A DNA stretch of 51,381 bases from Akkermansiaceae bacterium (GCA_021200315.1 JAJQGU010000020.1:1-51381); one strand, 5' to 3'; positions 34,715 to 43,656 are shown, counted from the first letter of the stretch. Made by a program: numbers and translations. Notes: generated from the sequence alone by a model not told the origin.

Positions 34715-34965
34715 GCAAAAATTAACGCCGGGCGCATTTTTTTCCTCGGCCGTCCGCCCGCCGCCTGGCCTTTCTGACTTTTTTCTTACGGAGAACATAT
34801 TTTGAGGGGAGTCCCTGAGTGCCGCAGTTTCTCCGGGAATGGCCGAAAGTGTTCCTTTGTTTCTTGCGTTAAGCCGATTATTTACCGGAGTGCTCTCCTT
34901 ATCGGCAGCGGTTTACAATTGACTGACCATGGACTGAAATTATTTTTTGCGCATTTGAAAAAATC

Positions 34966-34995
34966 TTGCATTACAGTTACTCCAATGCATATACT
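34966..34995 (+). promoter_or_regulatory. Predicted promoter of the redox operon
   Basis: TTGCAT (34966-34971), 18-nt spacer, TATACT (34990-34995); predicted +1 near 35002. Confidence 0.5.
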
Positions 34996-35128
34996 TCGAT
35001 TTCGGAGATGCGCACAGGGCAATGCGCTTTCCGTGACACGGTCTATGAACAAGAAGCTATCTGACAGGGAAAAGGGCGGCCCGCCGGGGAACGCCCCGTA
35101 CGGCTCTTCGGACAGGGGAAACGCCCGC

Positions 35129-36058
35129 ATGAACAGAAGGGGAGCCCTGAAGAGGATGGGCTCTCTCATGGGAGCTGCCGCGCTGGCGTCCTCCGCTCTG
35201 CTTCCTCTGACCGCCTGCAAGGGAAAGAGGAGAAGAACCCGCCTCATCCTCTATTTCACCGGAACGGGCAACTGCCTCCACGTCGCCCGCAGGCTGGCGG
35301 ACGCCGATACCGAGCTGCTGAGCATCCCTCAGATGGTGCGCGAGGGCCGCTGCATCTTCGAGGCGGATGAAATCGGCGTCGTCTACCCCATCTACATGCA
35401 CATGCCGCCCCACATGGTGCGGCGCTTCATCCAGAGGGCAAAACTGAAGGCCGGCTATACCTTCGCCGTGCTCACATATGGCGCGCGCAAACTCAGCGCG
35501 GCGGAAATCTGGGACGACATCTCGAGGCGTGCCGGCAATCCGTTCGATTACATCGCCACCCTCGTCATGGCGGACAACTGGCTGCCCGGTTTCGACATGG
35601 ACGAGCAGGCGGGAATGGACAAGAACATCCCGGAAAACCTCGGAAGAATCGCCGGGGACATCGCCGCCCGCAAGCTTTGGCACGAGCCGGTGAGCGATTT
35701 GGAGCGCCGGACTCACGCGGAGGCGCTGCAGCGCTTCGGCCTCGATCCCGAAGTCGGCTTCTTCCCGAAAAGCGAGCAGTGCTTCCGCATCGACGCCGCG
35801 GCCTGCGTCCAATGCGGCGCCTGCGTGGATCTCTGCCCGCGCGGCAATTATGAGATGGACGGGAAGGGAGCGGCCATGACAGGCGATTGCGAGCTCTGCC
35901 TGGCCTGCATTCAGAACTGTCCGCAGAAGGCCATCCGCTTCCGGACGGACACGGGCATTCCCTATCTGGCGCGGGGAGAGAAGAACCCCGCCGCCCGCTA
36001 CCGCAACGAACACATCACCCTGCTGGACATCCAGCGGGCCAACTCCCAGAAGCTCTGA
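35129..36058 (+). CDS. EFR1-type flavodoxin/ferredoxin protein with Tat lipoprotein signal
   Basis: 309-residue protein. The N-terminus MNRRGALKRMGSLMGAAALA then LLPLTAC carries a twin-arginine motif and a lipobox-like Cys, predicting Tat export and perhaps lipidation. A flavodoxin-like domain follows (LILYFTGTGNCLHVARRLAD, FMN-loop type TGTGN). The C-terminus holds two ferredoxin [4Fe-4S] motifs, CVQCGACVDLCPRG and CELCLACIQNCPQ. An upstream ATG at 35045 would give 28 more residues before the Tat motif. It is first of three redox genes with gaps of 17 and 8 nt. Substrate unknown. Confidence 0.82.
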   Translation: MNRRGALKRMGSLMGAAALASSALLPLTACKGKRRRTRLILYFTGTGNCLHVARRLADADTELLSIPQMVREGRCIFEADEIGVVYPIYMHMPPHMVRRFIQRAKLKAGYTFAVLTYGARKLSAAEIWDDISRRAGNPFDYIATLVMADNWLPGFDMDEQAGMDKNIPENLGRIAGDIAARKLWHEPVSDLERRTHAEALQRFGLDPEVGFFPKSEQCFRIDAAACVQCGACVDLCPRGNYEMDGKGAAMTGDCELCLACIQNCPQKAIRFRTDTGIPYLARGEKNPAARYRNEHITLLDIQRANSQKL

Positions 36059-36075
36059 CGAAAGAACACCTCCCC

Positions 36076-37620
36076 ATGCTGAAGACCATCCGCATCATCC
36101 TGGCCGCCCTTTTCTTTCTCGGCGTCACGGCGCTTTTTCTGGACGTCAGCGGTGCGCTCCGCCCCTGGCTGGGCTGGACCGCCAAAATGCAGCTTCTGCC
36201 CGCCGCATTTGCGCTCAATGCAGCCGCTCTGACGGGGATCGCCCTGCTGACTCTCCTCTTCGGGCGCGTGTACTGTTCGGTCGTCTGCCCGCTCGGAGTG
36301 TTTCAGGACATCATCTCCGGGGCGGGCGCCGGGAACAAGAAGCGCAGGCGGAGACCGGGCTATGTGCCGGAGCGCAGATGGCTGCGGTACGGCGTGCTCG
36401 CGCTTTTCCTCGCGGCGGCGGCGCTCGGTGCCGGCTCGATCGCTGCGCTGCTCGAGCCCTACAGCGCATTCGGCCGCATGGTCTCCAACCTGTTCGCGCC
36501 GCTCTGCGGCTGGGGAAACAACCTGCTGGCCGCCGGTGCGGAGAAGGCCGGCAGCTGTGCCTTCTCCGAAACATCGGTATGGATGCGGGGGTGGCCGACT
36601 TTTGCGGTGTCCGCCCTCACCTTCGCCGCACTCGCTGTTCTCGCCCGGAGGCACGGACGCGCCTATTGCGGCAACATCTGCCCGGTGGGGACGCTGCTGG
36701 GGCTGCTCTCCCGCTTCTCTCTCTTCCGCCCGGTTGTGGATCCTTCGCTGTGCCGCGCATGCGGGATCTGCGCCCGGCAATGCAAGGCCGCGTGCATCGA
36801 TTTCAGAAATCACCGCGTGGATGCGAGCCGCTGCGTGGCCTGTATGGACTGCATCGGCGCATGCAGGGAGCATGCCATCCGCCTGCGGCCCTTCTGGAAA
36901 GAAGCTTCGGCGGACGCGCCCCCGCCGGAAGGGAACGGGAACCTGCGCACCCCGGGGACGGCGGCGCGGGGCGGCGCCGGATGTCCCGCCAGCGCCGGAC
37001 GGCGCAATTTTCTCCATTCCCTCGCTCTCATGCTGGGCGCGACCGCCGCCGGCGCGGAGGCGAAGAAAGTGGACGGCGGCTTGGCCGTGATCGGGGAGAA
37101 GAAGGCACCGCGGCGATTGACGCCCCTCGTGCCGCCCGGCGCGCACAGCCTGCGCGACTTCGCCCGCCATTGCACGGGCTGCCAGCTCTGCGTCTCCGCC
37201 TGCCCGAACGACGTGCTGCGTCCCTCGTCGGACTGGGCGCGGCTCATGCAGCCGGAAATGTCCTACGAGCGGGGCTATTGCCGCCCGGAGTGCATTCGCT
37301 GTTCGCAGCTCTGCCCGTCGGGTGCCATCCTCCCCGTCACGGTGGAGACGAAAAGCTCCATTCGCATCGGGCGCGCCGTGTGGGTGCGCGAGCGCTGCAT
37401 CCCCCTGCGCGACGGGCAGGCGTGCGGCAACTGCGCCCGCCATTGCCCGTCGGGCGCCATCCTCATGACGCCCGTCGATCCGGAGAACCCGGAATCACTC
37501 AGAGTCCCTGTAATCAACGAGGAACGCTGCATCGGCTGCGGCGCCTGCGAGAATCTTTGTCCCGCGCGGCCCTTCAGCGCAATTTACGTCGAAGGGCGCG
37601 AAATCCACAGCGCATTCTAG
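36076..37620 (+). CDS. NapH/NapG-like membrane polyferredoxin fusion
   Basis: 514-residue membrane electron-transfer protein. The N-terminal half has about four or five transmembrane segments with NapH-type Cys motifs VYCSVVCPLG and AYCGNICPVG at membrane edges, then two ferredoxin motifs (CRACGICARQC, CVACMDCIGAC). After a Pro/Gly-rich linker an internal twin-arginine/hydrophobic segment begins at RRNFLHSLALMLGATAAGA (RR at 309-310). A NapG/MauM-like domain with four more Cys clusters follows (CTGCQLCVSAC, CRPECIRCSQLC, CGNCARHC, CIGCGACENLC). It probably passes electrons from quinol to the exported neighbours. Confidence 0.85.
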   Translation: MLKTIRIILAALFFLGVTALFLDVSGALRPWLGWTAKMQLLPAAFALNAAALTGIALLTLLFGRVYCSVVCPLGVFQDIISGAGAGNKKRRRRPGYVPERRWLRYGVLALFLAAAALGAGSIAALLEPYSAFGRMVSNLFAPLCGWGNNLLAAGAEKAGSCAFSETSVWMRGWPTFAVSALTFAALAVLARRHGRAYCGNICPVGTLLGLLSRFSLFRPVVDPSLCRACGICARQCKAACIDFRNHRVDASRCVACMDCIGACREHAIRLRPFWKEASADAPPPEGNGNLRTPGTAARGGAGCPASAGRRNFLHSLALMLGATAAGAEAKKVDGGLAVIGEKKAPRRLTPLVPPGAHSLRDFARHCTGCQLCVSACPNDVLRPSSDWARLMQPEMSYERGYCRPECIRCSQLCPSGAILPVTVETKSSIRIGRAVWVRERCIPLRDGQACGNCARHCPSGAILMTPVDPENPESLRVPVINEERCIGCGACENLCPARPFSAIYVEGREIHSAF

Positions 37621-37628
37621 TTTCAGCC

Positions 37629-39020
37629 ATGCAATCCCCACATCCAGAAAAGGAATACAGCCGCCGCGGCTTCCTGAAACTCATGGGAGCGGCCGGAGTC
37701 GTCTCCGGGCTCGCCGCCTGCGGCAAAGACGGCGGATCCGCAGCCGGAGAGCCTTCCCTGGGGCGGATGACGTACCGCACCAACCCCGCGAGCGGAGACG
37801 CCGTCTCTCTGCTCGGCTTCGGCATGATGCGCCTGCCTTCGGCGAGCGGCCGCAGCGCGCGGGAGGCGGGAGACGAAATCGACCAGGAGAGCGTCAATCG
37901 CCTGGTGGATTATGCCATTGCCCATGGCGTGAACTACTTCGACACGTCGCCGGCCTACTGCCGGGGACTTTCCGAACGCTCCACGGGCATCGCCCTGAGC
38001 CGGCATCCGCGCCGGAGCTACTTCCTCGCCACGAAGCTCTCGAATTTCGCGCCCTCCACGTGGAGCCGCGAAGCCTCGGAGGCGATGTACCGCAATTCGT
38101 TCCGGGAGTTGCAGACGGATCGCCTGGACTACCTTCTCCTGCACGGCGTGGGCATGGGGGACGGCATGGCCGAATTCGAAGAGCGCTACATGAAGAACGG
38201 CATGCTGGACTTTCTGCTGAAGGAGCGCGAAGCCGGGCATATCCGCCACCTCGGCTTCTCCTACCACGGCGATGTGAAGGTGTTCGACTGGCTCCTCTCC
38301 CGGCACGGGAAATACAAGTGGGACTTCGCACAGATTCAGATGAACTATTTGGACTGGCGCTACGCCAAGCAGATCAACCCACGCAACACCAACGCCGAAT
38401 ACCTCTACGGCGAGCTGGAGAAACACGGCATCCCCGCCGTCGTCATGGAGCCTCTGCTGGGCGGCCGCCTTTCCAAAGTGCCGGACAACATCGTGGCGAG
38501 ACTCAAGCAGCGCGAGCCGGAGCGCAGCACGGCCTCATGGGCCTTTCGCTTCGCGGGCAGCAAGCCCGGAGTGCTTACGGTGCTCAGCGGCATGACGCTC
38601 ATGGAACACCTGCAGGACAACCTCCGCACCTACTGCCCCCTGAAGCCGCTGAGCGGAGAGGAATTCGCCTTTCTGCAGGAGACGGCTTCCCTCATGATGC
38701 AGTATGACACAATCCCCTGCAACGACTGCAAATACTGCATGCCCTGCCCCTACGGAGTCGATATCCCCGCCATCCTGCTTCACTACAACAAGTGTCTCAA
38801 TGAAGGCAGCCTCCCGGAGGACGCGCAGAACCCGCGCTATCGCGCGGCGCGGCGCGCCTACCTGGTCGGCTATGACCGCAGCGTGCCGAAGCTGCGCCAG
38901 GCCAGCCACTGCATTGGCTGCGGTCAGTGCAGCCCCCACTGCCCCCAGCGCATCGACATCCCGGCGCAGTTGCACCGCGTCGACCGCCTGGTGGAAACAC
39001 TCAAGCGCGGCATGCCCTGA
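37629..39020 (+). CDS. Tat-exported aldo/keto reductase with 4Fe-4S domain
   Basis: 463-residue protein. The Tat signal is SRRGFLKLMGAAGVVSGLAAC (RR at 12-13), ending in a possible lipobox Cys. The aldo/keto reductase barrel (about 45-345) has the FDTSPAYCRGLSE active-site region (Asp and Tyr) and the Lys in ATKLSNF. A C-terminal ferredoxin-like module carries CNDCKYCMPCPYG and CIGCGQCSPHCPQ. The three genes 35129-39020 form one operon; the reductase is probably the terminal enzyme acting on an unknown carbonyl compound outside the cytoplasm. Start ATG 37629 lies 8 nt after the previous stop. Confidence 0.88.
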   Translation: MQSPHPEKEYSRRGFLKLMGAAGVVSGLAACGKDGGSAAGEPSLGRMTYRTNPASGDAVSLLGFGMMRLPSASGRSAREAGDEIDQESVNRLVDYAIAHGVNYFDTSPAYCRGLSERSTGIALSRHPRRSYFLATKLSNFAPSTWSREASEAMYRNSFRELQTDRLDYLLLHGVGMGDGMAEFEERYMKNGMLDFLLKEREAGHIRHLGFSYHGDVKVFDWLLSRHGKYKWDFAQIQMNYLDWRYAKQINPRNTNAEYLYGELEKHGIPAVVMEPLLGGRLSKVPDNIVARLKQREPERSTASWAFRFAGSKPGVLTVLSGMTLMEHLQDNLRTYCPLKPLSGEEFAFLQETASLMMQYDTIPCNDCKYCMPCPYGVDIPAILLHYNKCLNEGSLPEDAQNPRYRAARRAYLVGYDRSVPKLRQASHCIGCGQCSPHCPQRIDIPAQLHRVDRLVETLKRGMP

Positions 39021-39311
39021 AGCCCTGTCCGTCTGCGCCAGCCGTTTTTCCCGCGTCCGGAATGTGCGCGCTCCGCGCGTGCCGGAAACCCGAAGCCGCT
39101 TCGGGGAGGGGAGCATGAGGCTCCGAGCGGCCTTTTGTCAATCCATTTTTCGAGAAAGCGGCGCGCCGGGGAGGGAATGGGAGCAGCCTCATCCATCAGC
39201 CGGAATTTTGCGGAGCCTCTCCCAGAGAAATTCTGCCCCGTCTTCGAAAACTGTGCGCCGCGCTGGGCGGCGTCTGCGGCGGAGAAGATGCGGAATGCCG
39301 CCGCGCGCCGT

Positions 39312-39854
39312 TCATCCCGGACGGCCGACGGACGGGAGATCCGAGAACGGGCAGGGAGGTTGGGCCTGCTCCAGCTCGAGCAGGCGGCGTTTGACGGAAA
39401 GCCCGCCCGCGTAGCCTGTGAGCTGGCCATGGGAGCCGACCACCCGGTGGCAGGGGATGATGATGGAGACTGGGTTGCGGCCGACGGCTCCGCCTATGGC
39501 ACGGGGCGCCATGTGCGCCGCGCCCATGCGGGCGGCGGCTTCGTCGGCCAGGGCTTTGTAGGTGACGGTGCAGCCTCGGGGAATTGCGCAGAGCAGCTTC
39601 CAGACCAATTGCTGGAATGGCGTGCCGCCCGGAGCGAGTTTCAGACCCGCAACGGGGGGATCTTCGCCGCTGAAATAAAGATCGAGCCATCGCAGGGCAG
39701 CCGTGACGGCGGGCGGGCAGGGAACTTCAGGCGGAGAAGGCGCGGGGGCGTTGAAATGCCGCTGCCCTTCCAGCCAGAGCCCCGTCAGCACAGAGCCGTC
39801 GCCCGCCAGGTATAGATGGCCGACAGGCGATGAGCGGACGAGGCAGTAAGGCAT
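39312..39854 (-). CDS. ogt: Methylated-DNA-protein-cysteine methyltransferase
   Basis: 180-residue suicide repair protein that takes alkyl groups from O6-alkylguanine. The acceptor Cys135 lies in IIIPCHRVVG; the recognition helix region TPFQQLVWKLLCAIPRG and TVTYKALADEAA precede it. The N-terminal ribonuclease-like domain is short. There is no AdaA-type regulatory domain, so it is an Ogt/MGMT-type enzyme. Its promoter lies about 12 nt upstream. It is convergent with the redox operon. Confidence 0.95.
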   Translation of the reverse strand: MPYCLVRSSPVGHLYLAGDGSVLTGLWLEGQRHFNAPAPSPPEVPCPPAVTAALRWLDLYFSGEDPPVAGLKLAPGGTPFQQLVWKLLCAIPRGCTVTYKALADEAAARMGAAHMAPRAIGGAVGRNPVSIIIPCHRVVGSHGQLTGYAGGLSVKRRLLELEQAQPPCPFSDLPSVGRPG

Positions 39855-39866
39855 AGACTGCCTTCC

Positions 39867-39894
39867 ATTCTACGCGGATCCCGCAGCGGGACAA
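39867..39894 (-). promoter_or_regulatory. Predicted sigma70 promoter of ogt
   Basis: Minus strand TTGTCC (39894-39889), 16-nt spacer, TAGAAT (39872-39867). Leader about 6 nt. Confidence 0.5.
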
Positions 39895-39967
39895 GCCTGA
39901 AAACGCGCCTTTCTTTCCCGCCTGCGCCGGGCGGGGAGCGCACGGCGATTTTTCGCCACTTTTAGAC

Positions 39968-39996
39968 CTGACATCGCGGCAAAAAAGAGGCATACT
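39968..39996 (+). promoter_or_regulatory. Predicted sigma70 promoter of the LOG-family gene
   Basis: CTGACA (39968-39973), 17-nt spacer, CATACT (39991-39996). The predicted +1 coincides with the A of the ATG at 40003. Confidence 0.6.
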
Positions 39997-40002
39997 GGCG
40001 GT

Positions 40003-41094
40003 ATGCATCATTCTCCCTATCTGGACAAGCGCGATTTCTCCGGAGGAAACGACTCTCTGTGGACGTTCAAGGTGCCTGTGAGCACGGGAATCGCCGCGCT
40101 GGACGCCGTTCTTTACGGAATTGCCCGGGAGTATGCCGGGAACAAGGATCCCAAAGTGCTGCGCGAGCTGCTTTCCACGGCGATTCTCGCCGCCCGCGCG
40201 GACATTTCGCCGCACGATCTCGATGTCATGAACCGCACTCTGGCCGAAATGCTCGAGGCGGATACCATGTTCTCGCCCTATCGGCACGTGCGCAAAATCT
40301 GCGTGTTCGGCTCCGCCCGCATCGCCGAAGGGGAACCCGCCTACGGCACGGCGCGCGCATTCGGCCGCCTGGCTGCGGAAAACGGGTATATGGTCATTAC
40401 GGGCGGCGGCCCCGGCATCATGCAGGCCGCCAACGAGGGAGCCGGCGCCGAACGCTCGTTCGGGCTCAATATCACACTGCCTTACGAGCAGCAGGCCAAT
40501 CCCGTGGTGGCGGCTACGGAGCGCCTCGTCAACTTTTACTACTTCTACGTGCGCAAACTCAATTTTGTGAAGGAGAGCGACGCGCTCGTCGCCTGCCCCG
40601 GCGGGTTCGGCACCATGGACGAGCTCTTTGAGAGCGTCACCCTGATGCAGACGGGCAAGGCGACGATTTACCCCATCGTTCTGCTCGATTCTCCGGGCAG
40701 AACGTTCTGGGCCAACTGGTCCCGCTTCATCCGGGAGGAACTGCTCGACTCCGGCCTGATCTCCCCGTCGGATATGAATTTTCTTTTCATGACCAAGTCC
40801 CCCGAAGAGGCCATCGCGCACATCAACCGCTTCTACAGCCGCTTTCATTCGTATCGCTATTCGGGCGAGAAAATCGTCCTCCGGCTGCTCGAGCCCCTTT
40901 CCGAAAATGCGCTGCGCTGCCTCGAGAGGGAATTTGCGCCGCTGATCAAGGAAGGCGGCATGGAAATCACCGCCGCCCTGCCCGAGGAGGCCAACGAACC
41001 GCTCATTGCCGACCTGCCGCGCCTGGTTTTCACCATCAACCGGGGAGACTACGGCATGCTCCGGCGCCTGATCGACGCCGTCAACAACGTCTGA
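40003..41094 (+). CDS. LOG-family (lysine decarboxylase-like) nucleotide hydrolase
   Basis: 363-residue protein. The core (about 100-290) is a Rossmann-type LOG domain with ICVFGSARIAEGEPAY, VITGGGPGIMQAANEGA and the hallmark PGGFGTMDELFE. Family members release cytokinin-type nucleobases or hydrolyse nucleoside monophosphates (PpnN-like). It is longer than the typical 180-200 residues: about 100 N-terminal and 75 C-terminal residues surround the core, as in other large forms. It is followed after 9 nt by the prepilin peptidase gene. Confidence 0.88.
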   Translation: MHHSPYLDKRDFSGGNDSLWTFKVPVSTGIAALDAVLYGIAREYAGNKDPKVLRELLSTAILAARADISPHDLDVMNRTLAEMLEADTMFSPYRHVRKICVFGSARIAEGEPAYGTARAFGRLAAENGYMVITGGGPGIMQAANEGAGAERSFGLNITLPYEQQANPVVAATERLVNFYYFYVRKLNFVKESDALVACPGGFGTMDELFESVTLMQTGKATIYPIVLLDSPGRTFWANWSRFIREELLDSGLISPSDMNFLFMTKSPEEAIAHINRFYSRFHSYRYSGEKIVLRLLEPLSENALRCLEREFAPLIKEGGMEITAALPEEANEPLIADLPRLVFTINRGDYGMLRRLIDAVNNV

Positions 41095-41103
41095 GCCCGT
41101 TTC

Positions 41104-42246
41104 ATGTTCAGCGCCTTTTCCGAAACTCTGCGCCGGATCGCGCTCGACTCTCCGTGGCTTTTTCCGCTCTGCTTCGGGTTGATGGGCGCCTGCATCGGCT
41201 CCTTTCTGAACGTGGCGATCTATCGCCTGCCCAGGGGACTCTCGCTCTCTGACCCGCCGAGGTCATTCTGTCCCCAATGCGGGAGAACCATACGCTGGTA
41301 TCACAATATCCCCCTGTGCAGCTGGTTTTTGCTGCGCGGCCGCTGCGCCGGCTGCGGCGGGCGGATTTCCTTTCGCTATTGGATGGTCGAAGCGGTTACC
41401 GCGCTCCTTTTCGGGGCGGCCGCATGGCTGTTCAGCTCGGAGAGCCTGCTCGCCCAGGCGTTCATCTGTGCCTGGCTGGCTCTCGCTCTGACCATTTTTT
41501 GCATTGATCTGGAGACCATGGTTGTACTCCCGGGGCTGAGCGCGGCTGCGGCGGTCTGCGGCATGGGAGCGGTGGTTCTTTCTCCCTGGCTGATCGACCC
41601 GGACTGCATGCGCGCCGCGGACGCTGCCCCGCTGAGCCTTCTGGGCGCGGGCGTCGGGTATGCCCTTCTGCGGCTTACGGCCCTGGGGGGGCGGCTGCTC
41701 TTCGGCTCCAAGCGCCTTCCTCTCGAACCCGATTCGGCGTGGTCGCTTGCGCAAGCCGATGAGGGAGAGGATATTATTCTGCACTTGCCGAACGCCGATC
41801 TTCGCTGGTCCGAACTCTTCATCGAGGAGCGGAATCGCCTTGTCATGGACGGAGCGTCCCTTTTCCTCTCTGGCAGGGAGCGCGCGCGGGGGCGCCTGGT
41901 TTTCACGCAATCCGCCATTGAGAGCGAACAGGGCGAAGTGTTTCAGCTCGATCGGATCGAGCGCGCCGAGGGAACTTGCTCCAGCGTCACCATGAAATGC
42001 GAGGCCATGGGATCGGGGGACGCGTGGATCTCTCTGTCCATAGGCGCGCTGTGCGGGTGGCAGGGCGCGTTGTTCGCTCTGGCTGCCGGAGCCGTCATCG
42101 GCCTCGCGGCCGCCGCGGCCGCCGGGATCCGCAAAGGCGAGCCCATGCCTTTCGGCCCATGCATGCTCTCCGCCGCCGTTTTATGGCTCTTTTTCGGGCA
42201 CCAGTGGTGGACGCTTTACCTCGACTGGCTCGAGGGCTTCTCCTGA
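41104..42246 (+). CDS. pilD: Prepilin peptidase (type IV leader peptidase) with internal insert
   Basis: 380-residue polytopic aspartic protease that cleaves and may methylate type IV prepilins. The N-terminal part has GACIGSFLNVAIYRLPRG and a zinc-binding Cys set CPQCGRT and CAGCGGR. First catalytic Asp is in FCIDLETMVVLP. The second region, usually GxGDxK, reads MGSGDAWISLSIGALCGWQGALF near residue 300. Between them sits an extra soluble stretch of about 100 residues (about 200-300) that is not part of the minimal family. The catalytic pair is retained. It is close behind the LOG gene, probably cotranscribed. Confidence 0.88.
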   Translation: MFSAFSETLRRIALDSPWLFPLCFGLMGACIGSFLNVAIYRLPRGLSLSDPPRSFCPQCGRTIRWYHNIPLCSWFLLRGRCAGCGGRISFRYWMVEAVTALLFGAAAWLFSSESLLAQAFICAWLALALTIFCIDLETMVVLPGLSAAAAVCGMGAVVLSPWLIDPDCMRAADAAPLSLLGAGVGYALLRLTALGGRLLFGSKRLPLEPDSAWSLAQADEGEDIILHLPNADLRWSELFIEERNRLVMDGASLFLSGRERARGRLVFTQSAIESEQGEVFQLDRIERAEGTCSSVTMKCEAMGSGDAWISLSIGALCGWQGALFALAAGAVIGLAAAAAAGIRKGEPMPFGPCMLSAAVLWLFFGHQWWTLYLDWLEGFS

Positions 42247-42257
42247 GGCCGGAGCGC

Positions 42258-42854
42258 TTACTTGATCAGCACGGGCGTGCCCACCGGAGTGGCCGCAAAG
42301 AATTTTTCAGCCATGTCGGCGGGCAGGCGGATGCAGCCGTGACTCTCCGGCGCCGCTGTCACAAAGCCTGCGTGCATCCAGATCCCCGAGGTGGTCAGCT
42401 GCAGGCCGTTGGTCATCGCGGCGCCCTTGTAGTAGGTTCCTGCGGGAATAGGCTTGGAACCGCGCGTGAAGCTGGCATCCACCACTTCGTCCGTCGCCTT
42501 GCTGCGCAGCTCGCCATAGGTGCTTGACACGTGGTTCTTGTCCTTGGCGAGCACCTTGAAGGAACCCGTTGGAGTGCGCCGCCCCTCGGTGCCGGTGGAG
42601 ACCGTCGTCTGCCCGACGAGTGTGCTGCCCACATAATACTGAGCCATCTGACGCCTGGTGTCGATGACGATGCGCTTCTGCCCCTGCAGACCTTCGGGCA
42701 GATCCCACCATCCCCGGCTTACGCGTTCGATGGGCTGAAGATCAGTTTTGGGGCGTCCTCCCAAATAATCGGCCGCGGGAAGCACGGCGCTCGGATTGCA
42801 CGCGCCCAGAGTCAGAGCGCAAATCCACGATGTCAGTGCGGTTCCTTTTCCCAT
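42258..42854 (-). CDS. L,D-transpeptidase lipoprotein (YkuD domain)
   Basis: 198-residue cell-wall enzyme. Lipobox ALTLGAC puts the lipidated Cys at residue 19. The YkuD domain runs from RIVIDTRRQMAQYYVG to the catalytic motif SHGCIRLP (active-site Cys). Such enzymes form 3-3 peptidoglycan cross-links or attach proteins to the wall. The signal peptide defines ATG 42854 rather than 42875. It is convergent with pilD, 11 nt away. A second L,D-transpeptidase lies at 46760. Confidence 0.92.
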   Translation of the reverse strand: MGKGTALTSWICALTLGACNPSAVLPAADYLGGRPKTDLQPIERVSRGWWDLPEGLQGQKRIVIDTRRQMAQYYVGSTLVGQTTVSTGTEGRRTPTGSFKVLAKDKNHVSSTYGELRSKATDEVVDASFTRGSKPIPAGTYYKGAAMTNGLQLTTSGIWMHAGFVTAAPESHGCIRLPADMAEKFFAATPVGTPVLIK

Positions 42855-42874
42855 ATCGTTCGTTTGTGCGTGCA

Positions 42875-42903
42875 TATATGCTCTGAATTTCTCCTTTTGT
42901 CAA
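42875..42903 (-). promoter_or_regulatory. Predicted promoter of the L,D-transpeptidase gene
   Basis: Minus strand TTGACA (42903-42898), 17-nt spacer, CATATA (42880-42875), in a TATATG-rich context where the exact -10 is ambiguous. Confidence 0.45.
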
Positions 42904-43149
42904 GCCTGATGATGCTCATGGCGCCAATTTGCGGCATCCGCCGATCGGGGCCGCGCGGCCGGGCTGCGTCATCGGTACGCGGGAAGCGGCGCAGGGCACG
43001 TCGTTTTCCTCGTGGAAGCGCGACGGAGCTTCACGGAAAGAATAGCGTCAAGGTGCTGATTGCGCGAGTGTTCCTTTTCCCGTGCCTGCGGGTGTGCCGG
43101 GAGCGTCCGCCTGTTCGGGACCCACTGTGTCAGCATGGGCGGATACGGC

Positions 43150-43178
43150 TTGCTTCCGCGCCTGGATCATGCTAATAT
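43150..43178 (+). promoter_or_regulatory. Predicted promoter of the DUF883-type operon
   Basis: TTGCTT (43150-43155), 17-nt spacer, TAATAT (43173-43178); predicted +1 near 43185, leader about 66 nt. Confidence 0.55.
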
Positions 43179-43250
43179 AAACCGTACAAGCGTCGGCGGC
43201 CGGCAAAATCGCCCGGCGCATTCCTCAATACATCGAACATCTGAAAACCC

Positions 43251-43613
43251 ATGGATACGCAGAATACTTCAGCAGACACGTCTTTCGGCGAAGAAATCAG
43301 CAAACTCGCCTCTTCCGCCGCCGAGCACTCACGGGAAAGCGCCGCTGAGTTGGCGAAGGAGACGGAAACCCGCTTCCGCCAGGCTCGCCGCTATGCCGCC
43401 GACAAAGTGGAACAGCTGCGCCGGGCTGCCGCCGACGGAGCCGGCATCGTGCGCCAGCGCGCTTCGGAGGGCTGGGACGCCACGTGCGGCCGGGCAAAGG
43501 ATTTGCACAAGGCGGGAGAGGAATATGTGAAGGCCAATCCCACAAAGGCCGTGCTCGTGACTCTGGGCGCAGGTCTTGTGCTCGGCTTGCTGATCGGAGC
43601 CTCCCGCCGTTGA
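43251..43613 (+). CDS. DUF883 (ElaB/YqjD-like) membrane-anchored protein
   Basis: 120-residue protein. A long helical, Ala/Glu/Arg-rich region (residues 15-90, SAAEHSRESAAELAKETETR) is followed by VKANPTKAVLVTLGAGLVLGLLIGASRR, the C-terminal membrane anchor typical of ElaB/YqjD proteins. In E. coli these are stationary-phase inner-membrane proteins that bind ribosomes. The two following genes resemble YqjE and YqjK, giving the same order as yqjD-yqjE-yqjK. Confidence 0.82.
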   Translation: MDTQNTSADTSFGEEISKLASSAAEHSRESAAELAKETETRFRQARRYAADKVEQLRRAAADGAGIVRQRASEGWDATCGRAKDLHKAGEEYVKANPTKAVLVTLGAGLVLGLLIGASRR

Positions 43614-43656
43614 GCGGAAGGGCGCGGGCCGCACCGGCGTTTTCTCTACAGAGGCC

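Larger units (their letters stand above)
34665..35128. other. Intergenic region between the divergent lipoprotein and redox operon
   Basis: About 460 nt holding two diverging promoters (34685-34714 minus, 34966-34995 plus). The plus frame stays open from 34802, but the residues before 35045 look non-coding. If ATG 35045 is used, coding begins 84 nt earlier. Confidence 0.5.
42855..43250. other. Intergenic region with divergent promoters
   Basis: About 395 nt between the L,D-transpeptidase and the DUF883-like gene, holding one promoter for each. The stretch 42910-43145 shows no convincing gene. Confidence 0.5.
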
